64,000 nt of DNA, taken from the NCBI GenBank assembly GCA_001792895.1, contig MARA01000004.1, positions 1-64,000 of the forward strand, written 5' to 3'. Origin of the DNA: Lentinus brumalis. Its lineage: Eukaryota; Basidiomycota; Agaricomycetes; Polyporales; Polyporaceae. The position numbers were made by a program, and so were the translations under genes. Under the pieces are notes generated by a model. It was given only the letters and a program-made list of their open reading frames with translations, did not search any database and was not told the DNA's origin. Shown here in pieces: positions 10,984-22,690 of this stretch; the first letter of the stretch is position 1; each line of letters begins with the position of its first letter.

Positions 10984-11690
10984 TGTTAAGACCGTGCGCG
11001 CCGGGACAAAGTCCGGTGGAGGACCGGACGAAGTTACGAAGTCCGGAACAAGATGCGCTGAGGGTGAAGACTTCGGCGAAGCTATTGATCAACACCTTGA
11101 GGATCCACGAAGGTCTTCAATTTAGGACAGACAAGAGAACCGGGGTTTATACCGGAGCAAGCAATGAGTAAGAAGATAAGCAAGGGACAATACCAAGCAA
11201 GAGAGAAGTCAAGCCAGAGATAAGAAGTCAAGTAGAAGTCGGAGGTCGGAGGTCGGAGGTCAGAAGTCCGGTCGGAAGGATCGGACGTTGAGAGAGAGCG
11301 AACAGAATAGATTGAGCTCAGAGTCGTAACGGAGAGTGTAACGAGATATCAGAACTGAAGTCTAAGCGTGGCTACAAGGAGGCTTATATAGTAAAGTCCG
11401 AAAGTCCGGAGAGGAGTAGCCAAGACAATAGTAAAGGAGGTACAGAACCGGAGTCAGGCAGAAGCAGATGATCAACCAATACAATGTATAGTAAGATCGA
11501 ATGAAGGACGGATACAATCGAAGATGATCGAATGAACGGAGTCTGATCACGGAGGCGGATGCAAGGAGAAGCAGATGGTCCGGAGTCCGGGTCAAGTAAG
11601 AAGACAATAAGGGGTGAAGTGATCGAGGATAGAAACACATGTAAGAACGAACCGCAGTCGCGGAGTCCGGAGTGGGTCCGGACTGGAGTT
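10984..11690. mobile_element. LTR-like segment (probable solo LTR, orientation unresolved)
   Basis: The left edge is TGTTAAGACC, equivalent to an LTR ending GGTCTTAACA on the other strand. The interior has a TATATAAG-type element near 11381-11390, repeated AGTCCGGA-like palindromic motifs and no coding sequence. The right edge merges into LINE RNase H sequence near 11690, and no target-site duplication (GTGCC) was found there. A regulatory or other repeat origin is possible. Confidence 0.4.
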
Positions 11691-14593
11691 GGTGGCGGGC
11701 TGAGATGGAGAACACAAGCCCGAGGGCGATCATCTCAGCATCATAGCTGTGGCAATCGCCCTGGGGACGCACATGTCGGTGCTGCACGCGGCCGTGGTGG
11801 TAGATGTGTACGCCGGCGGCAGACTGTCGGTGCATGCGGTCGACGCTGCCATCCGTGAAGCATGTGTAGGCCGTGTTGTTGGCCAGAGCGGCATTGATGC
11901 GTGGTGTGAGGGACGTGCGGACCCAGGCCTCGAGCTCGTCCGAGTTCTTCTTTTTCGGGGCATCAAGGTGCATCACGATGCACTGCTCGAAGTCAGCGCG
12001 GTCCGTGAGCCGTTTGCCTGGGCGGCAGATTGGTGCGTAGAGGTCAAAGTGTTCGGTGACAGTGTTGATGTCTGCCAAGGCAAGAGCCGTGGGGAGGGAG
12101 GCGGCCGGACCGGTGAGGCAGACAGGGAAGCACGGGAGGATGGGGACCCTGTCGGCTGGCACATTGCTGCAGACAGCCAGATCGAGCGCGGCAACGGGTG
12201 TGATTGTGGGAGGGTGGTGACGCGGGCATAGTACTGCTTGCAGAGCTTGAGGATCTGGTCGCAGATGGGCATGAGCCTGCCGAATGCCTGCAGTGCGGCT
12301 GCCGGCGATGTGCGAAACACTCCGGTTATCCAACGGGCGGCGGCATTGTGTGCGAGGCGGAGCGGCTTCATGCGCTCCTTGGTGCGGGTGTGGTACCACG
12401 CCTGGCATCCGTAGGTAATAAGGGGGACCACACAGGAGATGTAGAGCTGGCGCTTCTGCCGTGGGGACAGGCCACGCTCCGAGTTGCCGAGAGAGAGCAT
12501 GGCATGGATGGTGTTCAAGGCCGACTGTGCAATGTGCATAGTGCTTGATGTGTGCCGTGAAGGTCAGCGCGGGGTCGTAGAAGATGCCCAGGTACCGCCA
12601 GACCGCAAGAGCATCCAAGAGGATGGTGTCGGTGAGTTGGAGGGGTGCAGCGGACTGATACTGCATCCATCAGATCATGCGGGGGTGGTCAGGTAGAGCA
12701 GCACGGAGCTTCGGCGGCGGGAAGTGACAGTACTCGGTCTTTTCACGCTCGATGACAAGACCGAGGCGGGTGAGCTGCACGACGCAGCCGCGGTACGACG
12801 TGTGCAGGCGGATGTGGACGTCGTCCATGGTGGCAGCCATGCTGATGAGCAGTCTGTCGTCGACATAGAAGGTGAGGGGCGTGCGGGGCGGGGAGTCCGC
12901 TTTGACGAGACAGAGGACATGCAGCGCGGGGGAGAGGTAGATGTTGGTCAACACAGGAGACAGAGCCGAGCCCTGCCTGGCGCCGACGCCTGGTGGCGCG
13001 TAGGTGCGTTCTGAGGTGCGCATGCCCCAGACGAAGCGAGTGGAGCGGTTGAGGAGGTAGGAGCGGAAGAAGTCCTGGTATGCTCCGGCAAAGCTGTAGC
13101 GTGCCAGAATGCGGATGAGCATGTCGTGTTGCATTGAGGGGAACAACTGCGCAACGTCAAAGGCCAGGCAGCCAGTGACGAGGTGGTTCTTCCAGCCTGA
13201 ACGGATGTGGTGCATGAGCGCAACAGCTGTGTCGACAGTTGACCGTTGTTTGCAGCCACCCATCTGGTTGGGGTGTAGGAGTTGTAGGGTATTACAGTCG
13301 AAGTGCAGGTGTTCAGCCAGCATCGCTTGCATAGCTTGCCGATGCAGCTGAGCAGCACGATGGGCCGGTAGGCCTTGACGCAGGAGTAGTCGGGCTTGTG
13401 CGGCTTGTGGATGATGACGGAGACTGCCATCTTGAACGCCTCCGGCCAGTGACCAAGCCGCAGGCAGGCATTGAAGAGCTCGAGCAGCACGTCCATGACG
13501 TCGTGCGTGATCTCCCCGGTATTGTCCTTGAAACCGGGGAGCCGGGTGAGGGTGCAGATGTGCATCCAGCGCACATGGTCACCACCGGGCGAGGAGTTCA
13601 GCGCGGTTTTGAGCTGATCCAGGAGTTCCGCGTGGGAGAAGGGAATGAACGGGCGGGTGGCTGGCTGCGGGACAGCAGGCTCGTCAAGAATGGAGTGGTT
13701 GACAGGCCGGTCCACAGCCGAGTGGAAGTTACGGTGTAGAGTGTCGAAGAGCTCGGCGTCAGAGGTGACAGCATGGCCCTGGTCGACAATGGTGGTTGTG
13801 GTTGGCAGTGGTCGCGGTCGTGTCCAGGACATGAGGTCCCAGACGTGCCGCTGGGTGTCGGCAACCTCGACGATTTGGCCGTCAAAGAATGTACGTTTGG
13901 CAGCCTTGGCGGCGGACCGCATGCAGTGTCGGGCATTGTGCAGAGCTCTCGTCGAGGCGGCTGCGCGGGCCCGAAGCGCGACGGTGTAGAAGTCTGCATC
14001 GCAGCATCGCAGACGAGGCCAGTTTCATCAGGGAAGATGGAGAGTGTGTTGTGCACTACACGGCGGGCGTCCGGTGAGGCGTGGAGCCAGGATGGTTCGT
14101 GGGCAAGGAGAGAGGCTGTGGTGTCCTCGGCGGAGGCGTGGTCAAGTATGACGCGGCGCAGTGATGAGCGGGCAATGTTGAGGTCGCATGCATAGGACCG
14201 GTCGTCCAGGGCAGCCCACACCCGGGATGCAGACGTGCAGGGCCCGTCCCACCAGTGCCGAGAGCGGTCGCAGATGTTCGGGACCACTGCGTTGCCGTTC
14301 CATGCCCAGGCAAAGGCAGACATGAGGCGGTTAACATGGCGGTCGAGCTCGTCGACGGAGCCGATACAGGCGGGTGCAACGAAGATCATGTCGAAGAAGA
14401 CGTCTTCGATGAACTTGGCGTTGAGCTCGCTGTTGCGGGGGCTGATGGTGGCCGTGTGCTTGCCTGCTGCCCACATGAACAGAACGCGGGCGAGGAGGGG
14501 TGCGTGGTTGGAACCGAGCTGCCAGTGGCTGCAGACGGCCACTGCCAGATGTTCACTGTGTGGTGGCAGGATGCGGCACCAAGGAGCAGCCAT
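11690..14593 (-). mobile_element. LINE (non-LTR retrotransposon) fragment: endonuclease end, reverse transcriptase, RNase H N-terminal half
   Basis: Minus-strand frames give the end of an APE-type endonuclease (GSNHAPLLARVLF), a linker, reverse transcriptase blocks (AYRPIVLLSCIGKLCKR; NQMGGCKQRSTVDTAV; CLAFDVAQLFPSMQ; GARQGSALSPVLTNIYLSP; the catalytic FYVDDRLLIS), thumb-like sequence (WRYLGIFYDP, KRQLYISCVVPLITYGCQAW) and the first half of RNase H (CFTDGSVDR, CHSYDAEMIALG). The frame shifts at least near 13.95, 13.32, 12.66 and 12.54 kb, so the copy is inactive. RNase H stops at about 11.69 kb, where LTR-like DNA begins. Confidence 0.9.
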
Positions 14594-14889
14594 ATGAAGG
14601 AGGAAATTGAGATGTGTGCGCAGTGTGAGACGATGTGTCCGAGTGTGCTGCAGTGCTTACTGGCTGTCATGCATTCATGGACAGGTGGGCGAGGTGTTTA
14701 TGTGTGTTTGGGAGGTGGGGTACGTACCTCCTTGAGTCCCTTGCTGCCAGTACCTGTGGCTTGACATGTAGGGTGAAGTAACAATGTGAGTTTATGCCGC
14801 GCTGAACTAGTCAGCACCTCCACTGACCCACCGAAGCTTGTCTTGTGTTGCTACTTACAGTCGTGACGGCAAATGCATCTGGACCTACC
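14594..14889. other. Boundary spacer between LINE and minisatellite
   Basis: No gene. It has GTGT-rich stretches. The LINE 5' end appears truncated here rather than reaching a promoter. Confidence 0.4.
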
Positions 14890-17470
14890 TTGAGTGATCT
14901 GGTGGAGTTTGAACAGATGGATAGTGCTTGTCGGGAACTTGACGGGTGCGTAGAGCCAAGTGGGATTTGAGAGATGCAAAGCGCTTTTCCGGAAGTTGCC
15001 AGGTGCATAGCGCATGTCGGGATGTTGACGGGTGCATAACGCGGAGTGGGATTGGAGAGATGCACAGTGCTTTTCTGGAAGTTACCAGATGCATAGTGCT
15101 TGTCGGAAAGTTGACAGGTGCATAATGCAGAGTGGGATTTGAGAGATGCAAAGTGCTTGTCGGGAGGTGAACAGGCCCATAGCGAGAGATGCACAGCGCT
15201 TTTCCGGAAGTTGCCAGGTGCATAGTGCGTGTCGGGATGTTGACAGATGCATAGCACGAAGTGAGATTTGAGAGATGCAAAGCGCTTGTCGGTGGGTGAA
15301 CAGGCGCATAGCGAGAGATGCACAGCGCTTTTCTGGAAGTTGCCAGATGCATAGTGCTTGTCAGGAACTTGACAGGTGCGTAGAGCCGAGTGAGATTTGA
15401 GAGATGCAAAGCGCTTGTCGGTGGGTGAACAGGCGCATAGCACTTGTCGGTGGGTGAACAGGCGCATAGCGCTTGTCGGGATGTTGACAGGCGCATAGCG
15501 CTTGTCGGGATGTTGACAGGCGCATAGCGCAGAGTGAGATTTGAGAGATGCACAGCACTTTTCCAGAAGTTGCCAGGTGCATAGCGCTTGTCAGGAACTT
15601 GACAGGTGCGTAGCGCAGAGTGAGATTTGAGAGATGCAAAGCGCTTGTCGGAAGGTGAACAGGCGAGAGATGCATAGCGCTTTTCCAGAAGTTGCTAGGT
15701 GCATAGCGCTTGTCGGGATGTTGACAGGTCCATAGCGCGGAGTGAGACTTGAGAGATGCAAAGCGCTTGTCGGGAGGTGAACAGGTGCATAGCGAGAGAT
15801 GCACAGTGCTTTTCTGAAGTTGCTAGGTGCATAGCGCTTGTCGGGATGTTGACAGGTCCATAGCGCGGAGTGAGACTTGAGAGATGCAAAGCGCTTGTCG
15901 GGAGGTGAACAGGCGCATAGCGAGAGATGCACAGCGCTTGTCGGGATGTTGACAGGCGCATAGCGCTTGTCGGGATGTTGACAGGCGCATAGCGCAGAGT
16001 GAGATTTGAGAGATGCACAGCACTTTTCCAGAAGTTGCCAGGTGCATAGCGCTTGTCGGGAAGTTGACAGGTGCATAATGCAGAGTGGGATTTGAGAGAT
16101 GCAAAGCGCTTGTCGGTGGGTGAACAGGCGCATAGCGAGAGATGCACAGCGCTTTTCTGGAAGTTGCCAGATGCATAGTGCTTGTCAGGAACTTGACAGG
16201 TGCGTAGAGCCGAGTGAGATTTGAGAGATGCAAAGCGCTTGTCGGTGGGTGAACAGGCGCATAGCGCTTGTCGGTGGGTGAACAGGCGCATAGCGCTTGT
16301 CGGGATGTTGACAGGCGCATAGCGCTTGTCGGGATGTTGACAGGCGCATAGCGCAGAGTGAGATTTGAGAGATGCACAGCACTTTTCCAGAAGTTGCCAG
16401 GTGCATAGCGCTTGTCAGGAACTTGACAGGTGCGTAGCGCAGAGTGAGATTTGAGAGATGCAAAGCGCTTGTCGGAAGGTGAACAGGCGAGAGATGCATA
16501 GCGCTTGTCCAGAAGTTGCTAGGTGCATAGCGCTTGTCGGGATGTTGACAGGTCCATAGCGCGGAGTGAGACTTGAGAGATGCAAAGCGCTTGTCGGGAG
16601 GTGAACAGGTGCATAGCGAGAGATGCACAGTGCTTTTCTGAAGTTGCTAGGTGCATAGCGCTTGTCGGGATGTTGACAGGTCCATAGCGCGGAGTGAGAC
16701 TTGAGAGATGCAAAGCGCTTGTCGGGAGGTGAACAGGCGCATAGCGAGAGATGCACAGCGCTTGTCGGGATGTTGACAGGCGCATAGCGCTTGTCGGGAT
16801 GTTGACAGGCGCATAGCGCAGAGTGAGATTTGAGAGATGCACAGCACTTTTCCAGAAGTTGCCAGGTGCATAGCGCTTGTCGGGAAGTTGACAGGTGCAT
16901 AATGCAGAGTGGGATTTGAGAGATGCAAAGCGCTTGTCGGTGGGTGAACAGGCGCATAGCGAGAGATGCACAGCGCTTTTCTGGAAGTTGCCAGATGCAT
17001 AGTGCTTGTCAGGAACTTGACAGGTGCATAGCGCAGAGTGAGATTTGAGAGATGCAAAGCGCTTGTCGGAAGGTGAACAGGCGAGAGATGCATAGCGCTT
17101 TTCCAGAAGTTGCTAGGTGCATAGCGCTTGTCGGGATGTTGACAGGTCCATAGCGCGGAGTGAGACTTGAGAGATGCAAAGCGCTTGTCGGGAGGTGAAC
17201 AGGCCCATAGCAAGAGATGCACAGTGCTTTTCTGAAGTTGCTAGGTGCATAGCGCTTGTCGGAAGGTGAACAGGCGCATAGCGAGAGATGCACAGCACTT
17301 TTCTGAAGTTGCTAGGTGCATAGCGCTTGTCGGGATGTTGACAGGTCCATAGCGCAGAGTGAGACTTGAGAGATGCAAAGCGCTTTTCCGGAAGTTGCCA
17401 GGTGCATACCGCTTGTCGGGAACTTGACAGGTGCGTAGCGCAGAGTGAGATTTGAGAGATGCACAGCGCT
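14890..17470. repeat. 29-bp modular minisatellite with swapped cassettes
   Basis: The array is built from a near-invariant core GCATAGCGC (variants GCAAAGCGC, GCACAGCGC, GCATAGTGC) followed by one of about five 19-20-nt cassettes: TTGTCGGGATGTTGACAGGC, TTGTCGGTGGGTGAACAGGC, TTTTCCAGAAGTTGCCAGGT, TTGTCAGGAACTTGACAGGT, or AGAGTGAGATTTGAGAGAT. A short AGAGAT joint occurs at intervals. Homogeneous stretches show an exact 29-bp period (for example near 15430-15540). I estimate 85-90 cores from the length; I did not count them. Long minus-strand frames exist in all three phases because the unit has few stops. Since 29 is not a multiple of three, they are unlikely to encode one protein. Confidence 0.95.
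15331..16977. repeat. Two tandem copies of an 824-bp higher-order repeat within the minisatellite
   Basis: Blocks offset by 824 bp carry the same order of cassettes and almost the same sequence (15331-16154 versus 16155-16978). The same rare variants, such as GTGCGTAGAGCCGAGTGAG, recur at both positions. A third, diverging copy begins near 16979. This is a recent block duplication laid over the 29-bp periodicity. Confidence 0.85.
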
Positions 17471-17479
17471 AGGTCAGAG

Positions 17480-18620
17480 TGGGCGGAGATATGATTATAC
17501 ACTGCACTTGTCGAGACATACACAGCCCTAGTATGTCTGGCACAGCTCAGCCTGAATTTTCCATTAATGCATCCATTGTCGTAGCTCTTTTGATAGCAGT
17601 CAAAGAATCTCAAATGAGTCATTGGGGCATTTGCACGAGTTCACAAAATTTAGTTGAGCGACTCAGTGATTCTGCAGTTCCAAGCTGAGTATGTTTGTGA
17701 CTTAACTTGAAATCACTTTCAGATAAGCACTGTGATACATTTGTTGTCAGATCACACCAGCATTGGGCTATTTTATTGATATATTGTTTTGAAAGAGCCA
17801 CTCGCGGGTTTGAATCAATTCCCAATTTTTGCGGGTGGCTCAATCAGTTTGCAATTTCGAGCTGATTTTATTTGTGGCTTTTGTTGATATCACTTAAGAA
17901 TTAGCTCCCAGACTCATTTGTGGTCTGATCTTCCAAGCATTGAGCAATTTTATTAAGATATCGTCCCAAGAAGGGCCACTGGGGGATTTGAATCAGTTCC
18001 CAGAATTCTCTTGGGTGGCACAGTGGGTTCGCAATTCTGAGCCAAAGATCTTTGCGGTTTCTTTCCCCATCAATTCAGGATCAATTCCTCATTGGCCCCC
18101 AAGATTGATCTGTAATTTATCTCATATCTTTTCGACCGCCTGATGGAGGTGCCAGGTGAATCAGATGACAAATCATTTCTGTGATTTGATCCACAACTTA
18201 GCCTGGTCCAAATTCAAAGAATTTCTGCATCATGTTTATATCAATCCACAATGCTGGTGAACAAATCAGTGCAGGGAACCACATATGCACCAATTCAGAT
18301 TCACATTGGGGGAACGAATCAAAACTGTGCAAATACTCTTTCTAGATCAGTTACCAGGTCTACTTAGCCCAATCAAAGTGCTATATTGCCCGGGGTATGA
18401 TCTATATCAGATATTGAACCGTACTTCCATAAGATCAGGTATCTCTTTCAGCACATAGTCTCATTAAGATCTCAATCAATCCTAACAAAGGACGAAAGAG
18501 ACAATATTGTATTGTCCCAAGGGATACATCTGGAATGGTAGATAATTGGAAGCCGGTATCTGATCGGTTGCAGATTCAGTCTCGGTCCTTGATAAGTTCT
18601 CTATCAGTTCCCGGATCTGA
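17480..18620. repeat. AT-rich tract with about 179-bp degenerate tandem repeats
   Basis: Composition changes sharply to AT-rich at about 17480 and back to GC-rich at about 18620. Aligned anchors at about 17661 (ACTCAGTGATTCTGCAG), 17839 (CTCAATCAGTTTGCAAT) and 18018 (GCACAGTGGGTTCGCAAT) are 178-180 bp apart. Between them a shared order of sub-motifs is seen (ATTTGTGGCTT, GAATCAATTCCC, GCATTGAGCAATTTTATT). The units are diverged. No protein-coding signal or transposon terminus was recognised. Confidence 0.7.
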
Positions 18621-21600
18621 GGCACTTATGCCCACGGTGCCATCCGACGCGTCCTCGCCCGACGTAAGCACTCCGACGCCGTCCGCGTAAGCCTCCAAGA
18701 TCCCCCCGATCCCATCTCTCGCGCGATCTCTCCCTGCTGCCCGCGCGCCTTTGTCACTCCTCGCTCAGTCATCTCACAGTCATCCTCCGTCTCTCTTCGT
18801 GCTCGTATCTGCTAACACTCACCGCGCGCAGGTGCTGTTCTGTGCTGTTGATGGCCTCGCGGCGAGGGAGCTCCAGGCGCGTCATCGTCGATTCACGCTT
18901 GACGATACGTCTCGACCCACCGCGTCTGGGCCCTTGACGCATCTGGCCAGCGCGGTGCCTCCTCCTGCTATTCTCGGCCACTCGTCCTATCGCCCTCGGC
19001 GCTCCACCAGGCCTCACGTCCACCGCTCCAGCATCCCATTCGCTTCCGGACCCCGTTCCCATCGAGCCCACCGCAGCCATCGTCCCACCCGGGCGCCCGT
19101 CCCCACCCTCTCGCGCCTGGGCTCTCTCCATCCCGAATCCCGTCACCGTCCCGCACGCGCAGACCGCAATATCTGCTGCTAGATTGCAATCCATCGCGAC
19201 AATGGAAATCACACGCAAATAGATCTATACGTGTCGATCCACGGCGGGGCTCGAGGCGCAATCTGGGTTCTGCAGCTGCTGCTCGCGTCGGTGCCTGCTC
19301 GGACCCAGTCCAGTGCATGCTGCATCACCACGGTCGCGTCCATTAGCACTCACATTCCACATTAATGCCCACTTTACTGACGCGTCGCATCTGCATTAGC
19401 ACCCGTAATGTGACAGGCCCCTTCCCTTCCCGCTCCCAGGGCAATGCATCGCGTGCAAAAATTGCAATGAGTCGCAACAGGCTCTCCGGCGTTTCCACCG
19501 CCTGCGATAAATGCGCTTCGCACCGACGTGGCAAGCGACGTCCACTCCGAGCCCGAGCCCGATATCGATGGCCGCCCAGCGCGCACTCGCTCGTCCGACG
19601 CAAGTGGACTTTGCTCAGCCTCGTCCGCTTGGCGGCCGGCACACGGGCGCGCACGTTCATTGTCCTCTGAGTCTCGCAACGAGACTCGGAGGTCACGCCA
19701 TCAAATAACCCACGTCGTGCGTCGCGCCGGATGCCCCGAGGCCGAGGCTCGAGGGGCGAGGGCCGAATCTGGCGGCAGCAGGCTGCAGCGATGACATTGC
19801 CACCGCGTCGTGTCACGGACGTGTCTCCGCGGCAGGCACGCAACGCACGCACGCATCCGCTGCGGCACAGGCGGGCGCCTGCATCCGGGTGTGCGCTGCG
19901 GAGTCACTCGGACATGCCGGTGGACGTGCTTTGTGGCGGAATCGTTCGTCGAACGTGGCCTCGCGTCTTGGGCCTGCGTGCGCAGGAAAGGTCGATCGAT
20001 GGATTGGATGGATAGGTGGTGAGTGCAGAGTTTTGGGGCAGCAGGCGGTGTGGACGCGGCTACTAGTACTGCGCGACGACTCGGAGTCGGAGGCCCGCGG
20101 GTTCACCTCATTACTCGCTGCAATATTATCATTGGTATCGGACGCTGCGATGGGGAGCCACCGTCGACGCTGCGGTACTATATACAGTAGCACTTACGAG
20201 ACGGCGTAACCTGGGTCCTGGCGATAGGTTGGACTCGCACGACCACATCTCCCCGCGTCTCGAATCCTCGAACGGTTTCCGAGTCCCGACTTTCCGCGAG
20301 ATCCTACATACATATGTGACATGCGGAAAGACGTCATACTATTACGGTGACGCACTCTACTGAACGCCCATGTGGTATTTCTATCTCTGATTCATGATTC
20401 CTGATTAATGATTCCTGGGAGCTTCGAGAGACCTCCTCGTCCCACTCACTCCCAAACGCTGCACAGTCAAATTCGGAATTCGGGCTGCGTGTCCTCGAGC
20501 CAGCGTTCAGCATCCTTCCATGCCACCCGCCCAGCGCCGGGGCGACCTTCCGAGTCATGCGGCGTCATGCAGTCATCTAACCCGCCGCCGCCGCCGAACC
20601 CGAGTCCAAGTCCGAATACGTGCTATCGACGTTCTTCTTGCAAGCGGTACTCCTCGACGCCATCTAACTCTGTTTGTCATCATAAGTAATCAAAGCCCGA
20701 GCGAGGACTCTGTAAGTGGCTATCGTGGCCATGGACTTGATCTGTAATGCCTTACTAATAAGGTCTCAGATCTCAGCCAGCTCCCTGCGAACGCCGAACG
20801 TCGAACGTCGAAGCTGCGGCCTGCAGCTGCGTGCGCGTCGCGCGATCGCTCGCAGCAGGCTGCCCATGGGGTGTGTTACTGTATTGAGCGATGGCCGGCT
20901 GCTGCTGCGTGCAGAAGACGAAGCTTGTCTGACGAGAGCGTGATCGAGATCGCGCTCCTTCCACTGTACTGAAGTCGCGCCTACTGACTTGCCGCTTTCG
21001 AGCACCAACAGCCCAGATCACGAACAGCACCCATGTATGGGAGCTGCTATGTACATAGTACATACATCGTACGCGTCCGCCACACCGACGATCGCGAATC
21101 GCAACCTGCGAAGCGCGCCGCGCGCGATCGCGAGGCCCGTCGCCAGCCGCCGCCGCCATTAATGCCCGCATTCAGCGAACAGTGAACACAACGAAGGGAG
21201 CTCGAGGTCCTTCGCAGCTCGCCTCCCGTCCTGGACTCCTGCGCGCCGTCGCGTGCTCGTGCCCATCACCCCTCCGCGTAGTATGTTCATGCTTCTGTGC
21301 GTGGACGTTCTGACCCTTCCGTGAAGAGCGCCGCAGCGCGCTGCGCGCACCCGGCCCGCTCGCACGACGCGCCTGCATACAGAATTGGCCTCCGATCCGC
21401 GCTCAGCATCAGCAGCAGGACGCGGGAGAACGCACGACTCACGACTCACGATGCTCAGAAGCCAGCGCACGACGCCCGGCGCCATCGCACACTCGCGCGC
21501 GCCTGGGAGCGTTCCCGAGTCCGGGATGGAGACGGGACCTCCACGCGCCGCGAAGCCCCGGCGTGCCATGCACTGTGGACAGGCTCGAAAGTCCGGTCGG

Positions 21601-22690
21601 TGCAGACTCAGAGTTGGACGCCTTGGGCCAGGATGGAGCGCGCAGTGGGAGGATTCTGCGATCGGCCGATGTCACCTTCGCCTTCACGGTGCAGCAGCAG
21701 CAGCAGCCTGCGCCGTGCGAGAGCCCCATCGCGAACCCCGCATCGGGCATTCGAGTGGCTCGGGCACCCACGCGTCTCCCCCGCCCGTCGTCTCCAGCCC
21801 GAGTGTATTCAGATTCAGAAGCGACCTGCCAAATGGAGAGTGCCTGCCCATATGCATCGGATATAATCGCTATCTCGATCGACCCGCACAAACGCCGATA
21901 GGGCAATCGAGATCCCCCGTGCTCGCGTGGCACGGTGGCATCGGGCGCTGACTGTGCAGATTTGACTCTTGCGCCTGATCCCGAGCCAAAATGAAATGGG
22001 CCCGGCGGGAACGTGCGTGGGGTGATCGGCCGCTGCCCGCCCGACCGACTGCTCGCCGACGCGCGCGCCCTCTCCCTCGCTCCCGGGGCGGCCCTGGGGC
22101 GGGGGGAACGGGAGGGAGAAGTGCAAGCGACGCGACGCCCGCAGCGTCCGAGGTGGGTCGGAGATTGCGCTCGGGTACGGTCGTCGTCGACAGATGCTGA
22201 GCGAATTCCGTAGATGGCTGGCGAAAGATGGCGAAGATGGGCATCAGCATATGTATCAACAATGTTGGAGAATCGCACGATGGAAGCTGAGCTCGCCGAC
22301 TTCCGAGGGCACCGTCGGTACTGTGAACGAAATCACGAAGCCTTCGGGCGGAGGAACGTTCGAACGTTTAACGGTGGCGGTCCCTCCTGAGTCCTGTGCG
22401 GCGAGGCGAGAAGCGGTACGCGAGCCTTTGTTCGACTGATATGTCTGGCTCGCACACGGCGTGGCGCTGACGCGACGCGCACGGAGTCAGACAGAGAGAC
22501 GGCCGCACCGTCACCGTCACGGGCTCTTCACGCCCCGCCGCTTGCCACTCTGGCGAGAGCGGGCGAGGCGATCAGGGACGGCGGGGTGGCGCGCGGCGGC
22601 TGTTGGGCTGTTGGGCACAATTGGACTGAAGCTTCGTGAAGGGATGAATGTCAACAAAGCTAACCTCGCACCAACACCCACCGGTAAGTA
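18621..22690. other. GC-rich intergenic DNA, no gene seen
   Basis: Many long but low-complexity frames (Arg, Ser, Pro and Ala-rich) overlap on both strands, as expected in GC-rich non-coding DNA. I found no conserved domain, consistent splice pattern, RNA gene or transposon ends. It may hold regulatory DNA or an undetected fast-evolving gene. Confidence 0.4.

Noticed and set aside
8786..14593. Twin-priming (5'-inverted) LINE insertion
   Set aside because: In twin priming the inverted 5' part lies upstream of the sense 3' part. Here the 3' part with its A-rich tail lies to the left and the opposite-strand 5' part lies beyond the tail, which fits a later inversion better.
14811..17293. Repeat protein encoded on the minus strand (ALCISQ/ TSALHLSNLT-type frames of up to 222 aa)
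   Set aside because: Open frames occur in all three phases because the 29-bp unit lacks stops. The repeat is not a multiple of three, variants do not favour one frame, and no promoter or splice structure is evident.
14890..17470. CRISPR array
   Set aside because: Regular core-plus-20-nt layout looks CRISPR-like, but the cassettes recur many times rather than being unique, the core is only 9 nt, there are no cas genes and the DNA is eukaryotic.
18751..19182. 143-aa plus-strand ORF
   Set aside because: Arg/Ser/Pro/His-rich, with an equally long frame opposite; typical of GC-rich non-coding DNA.
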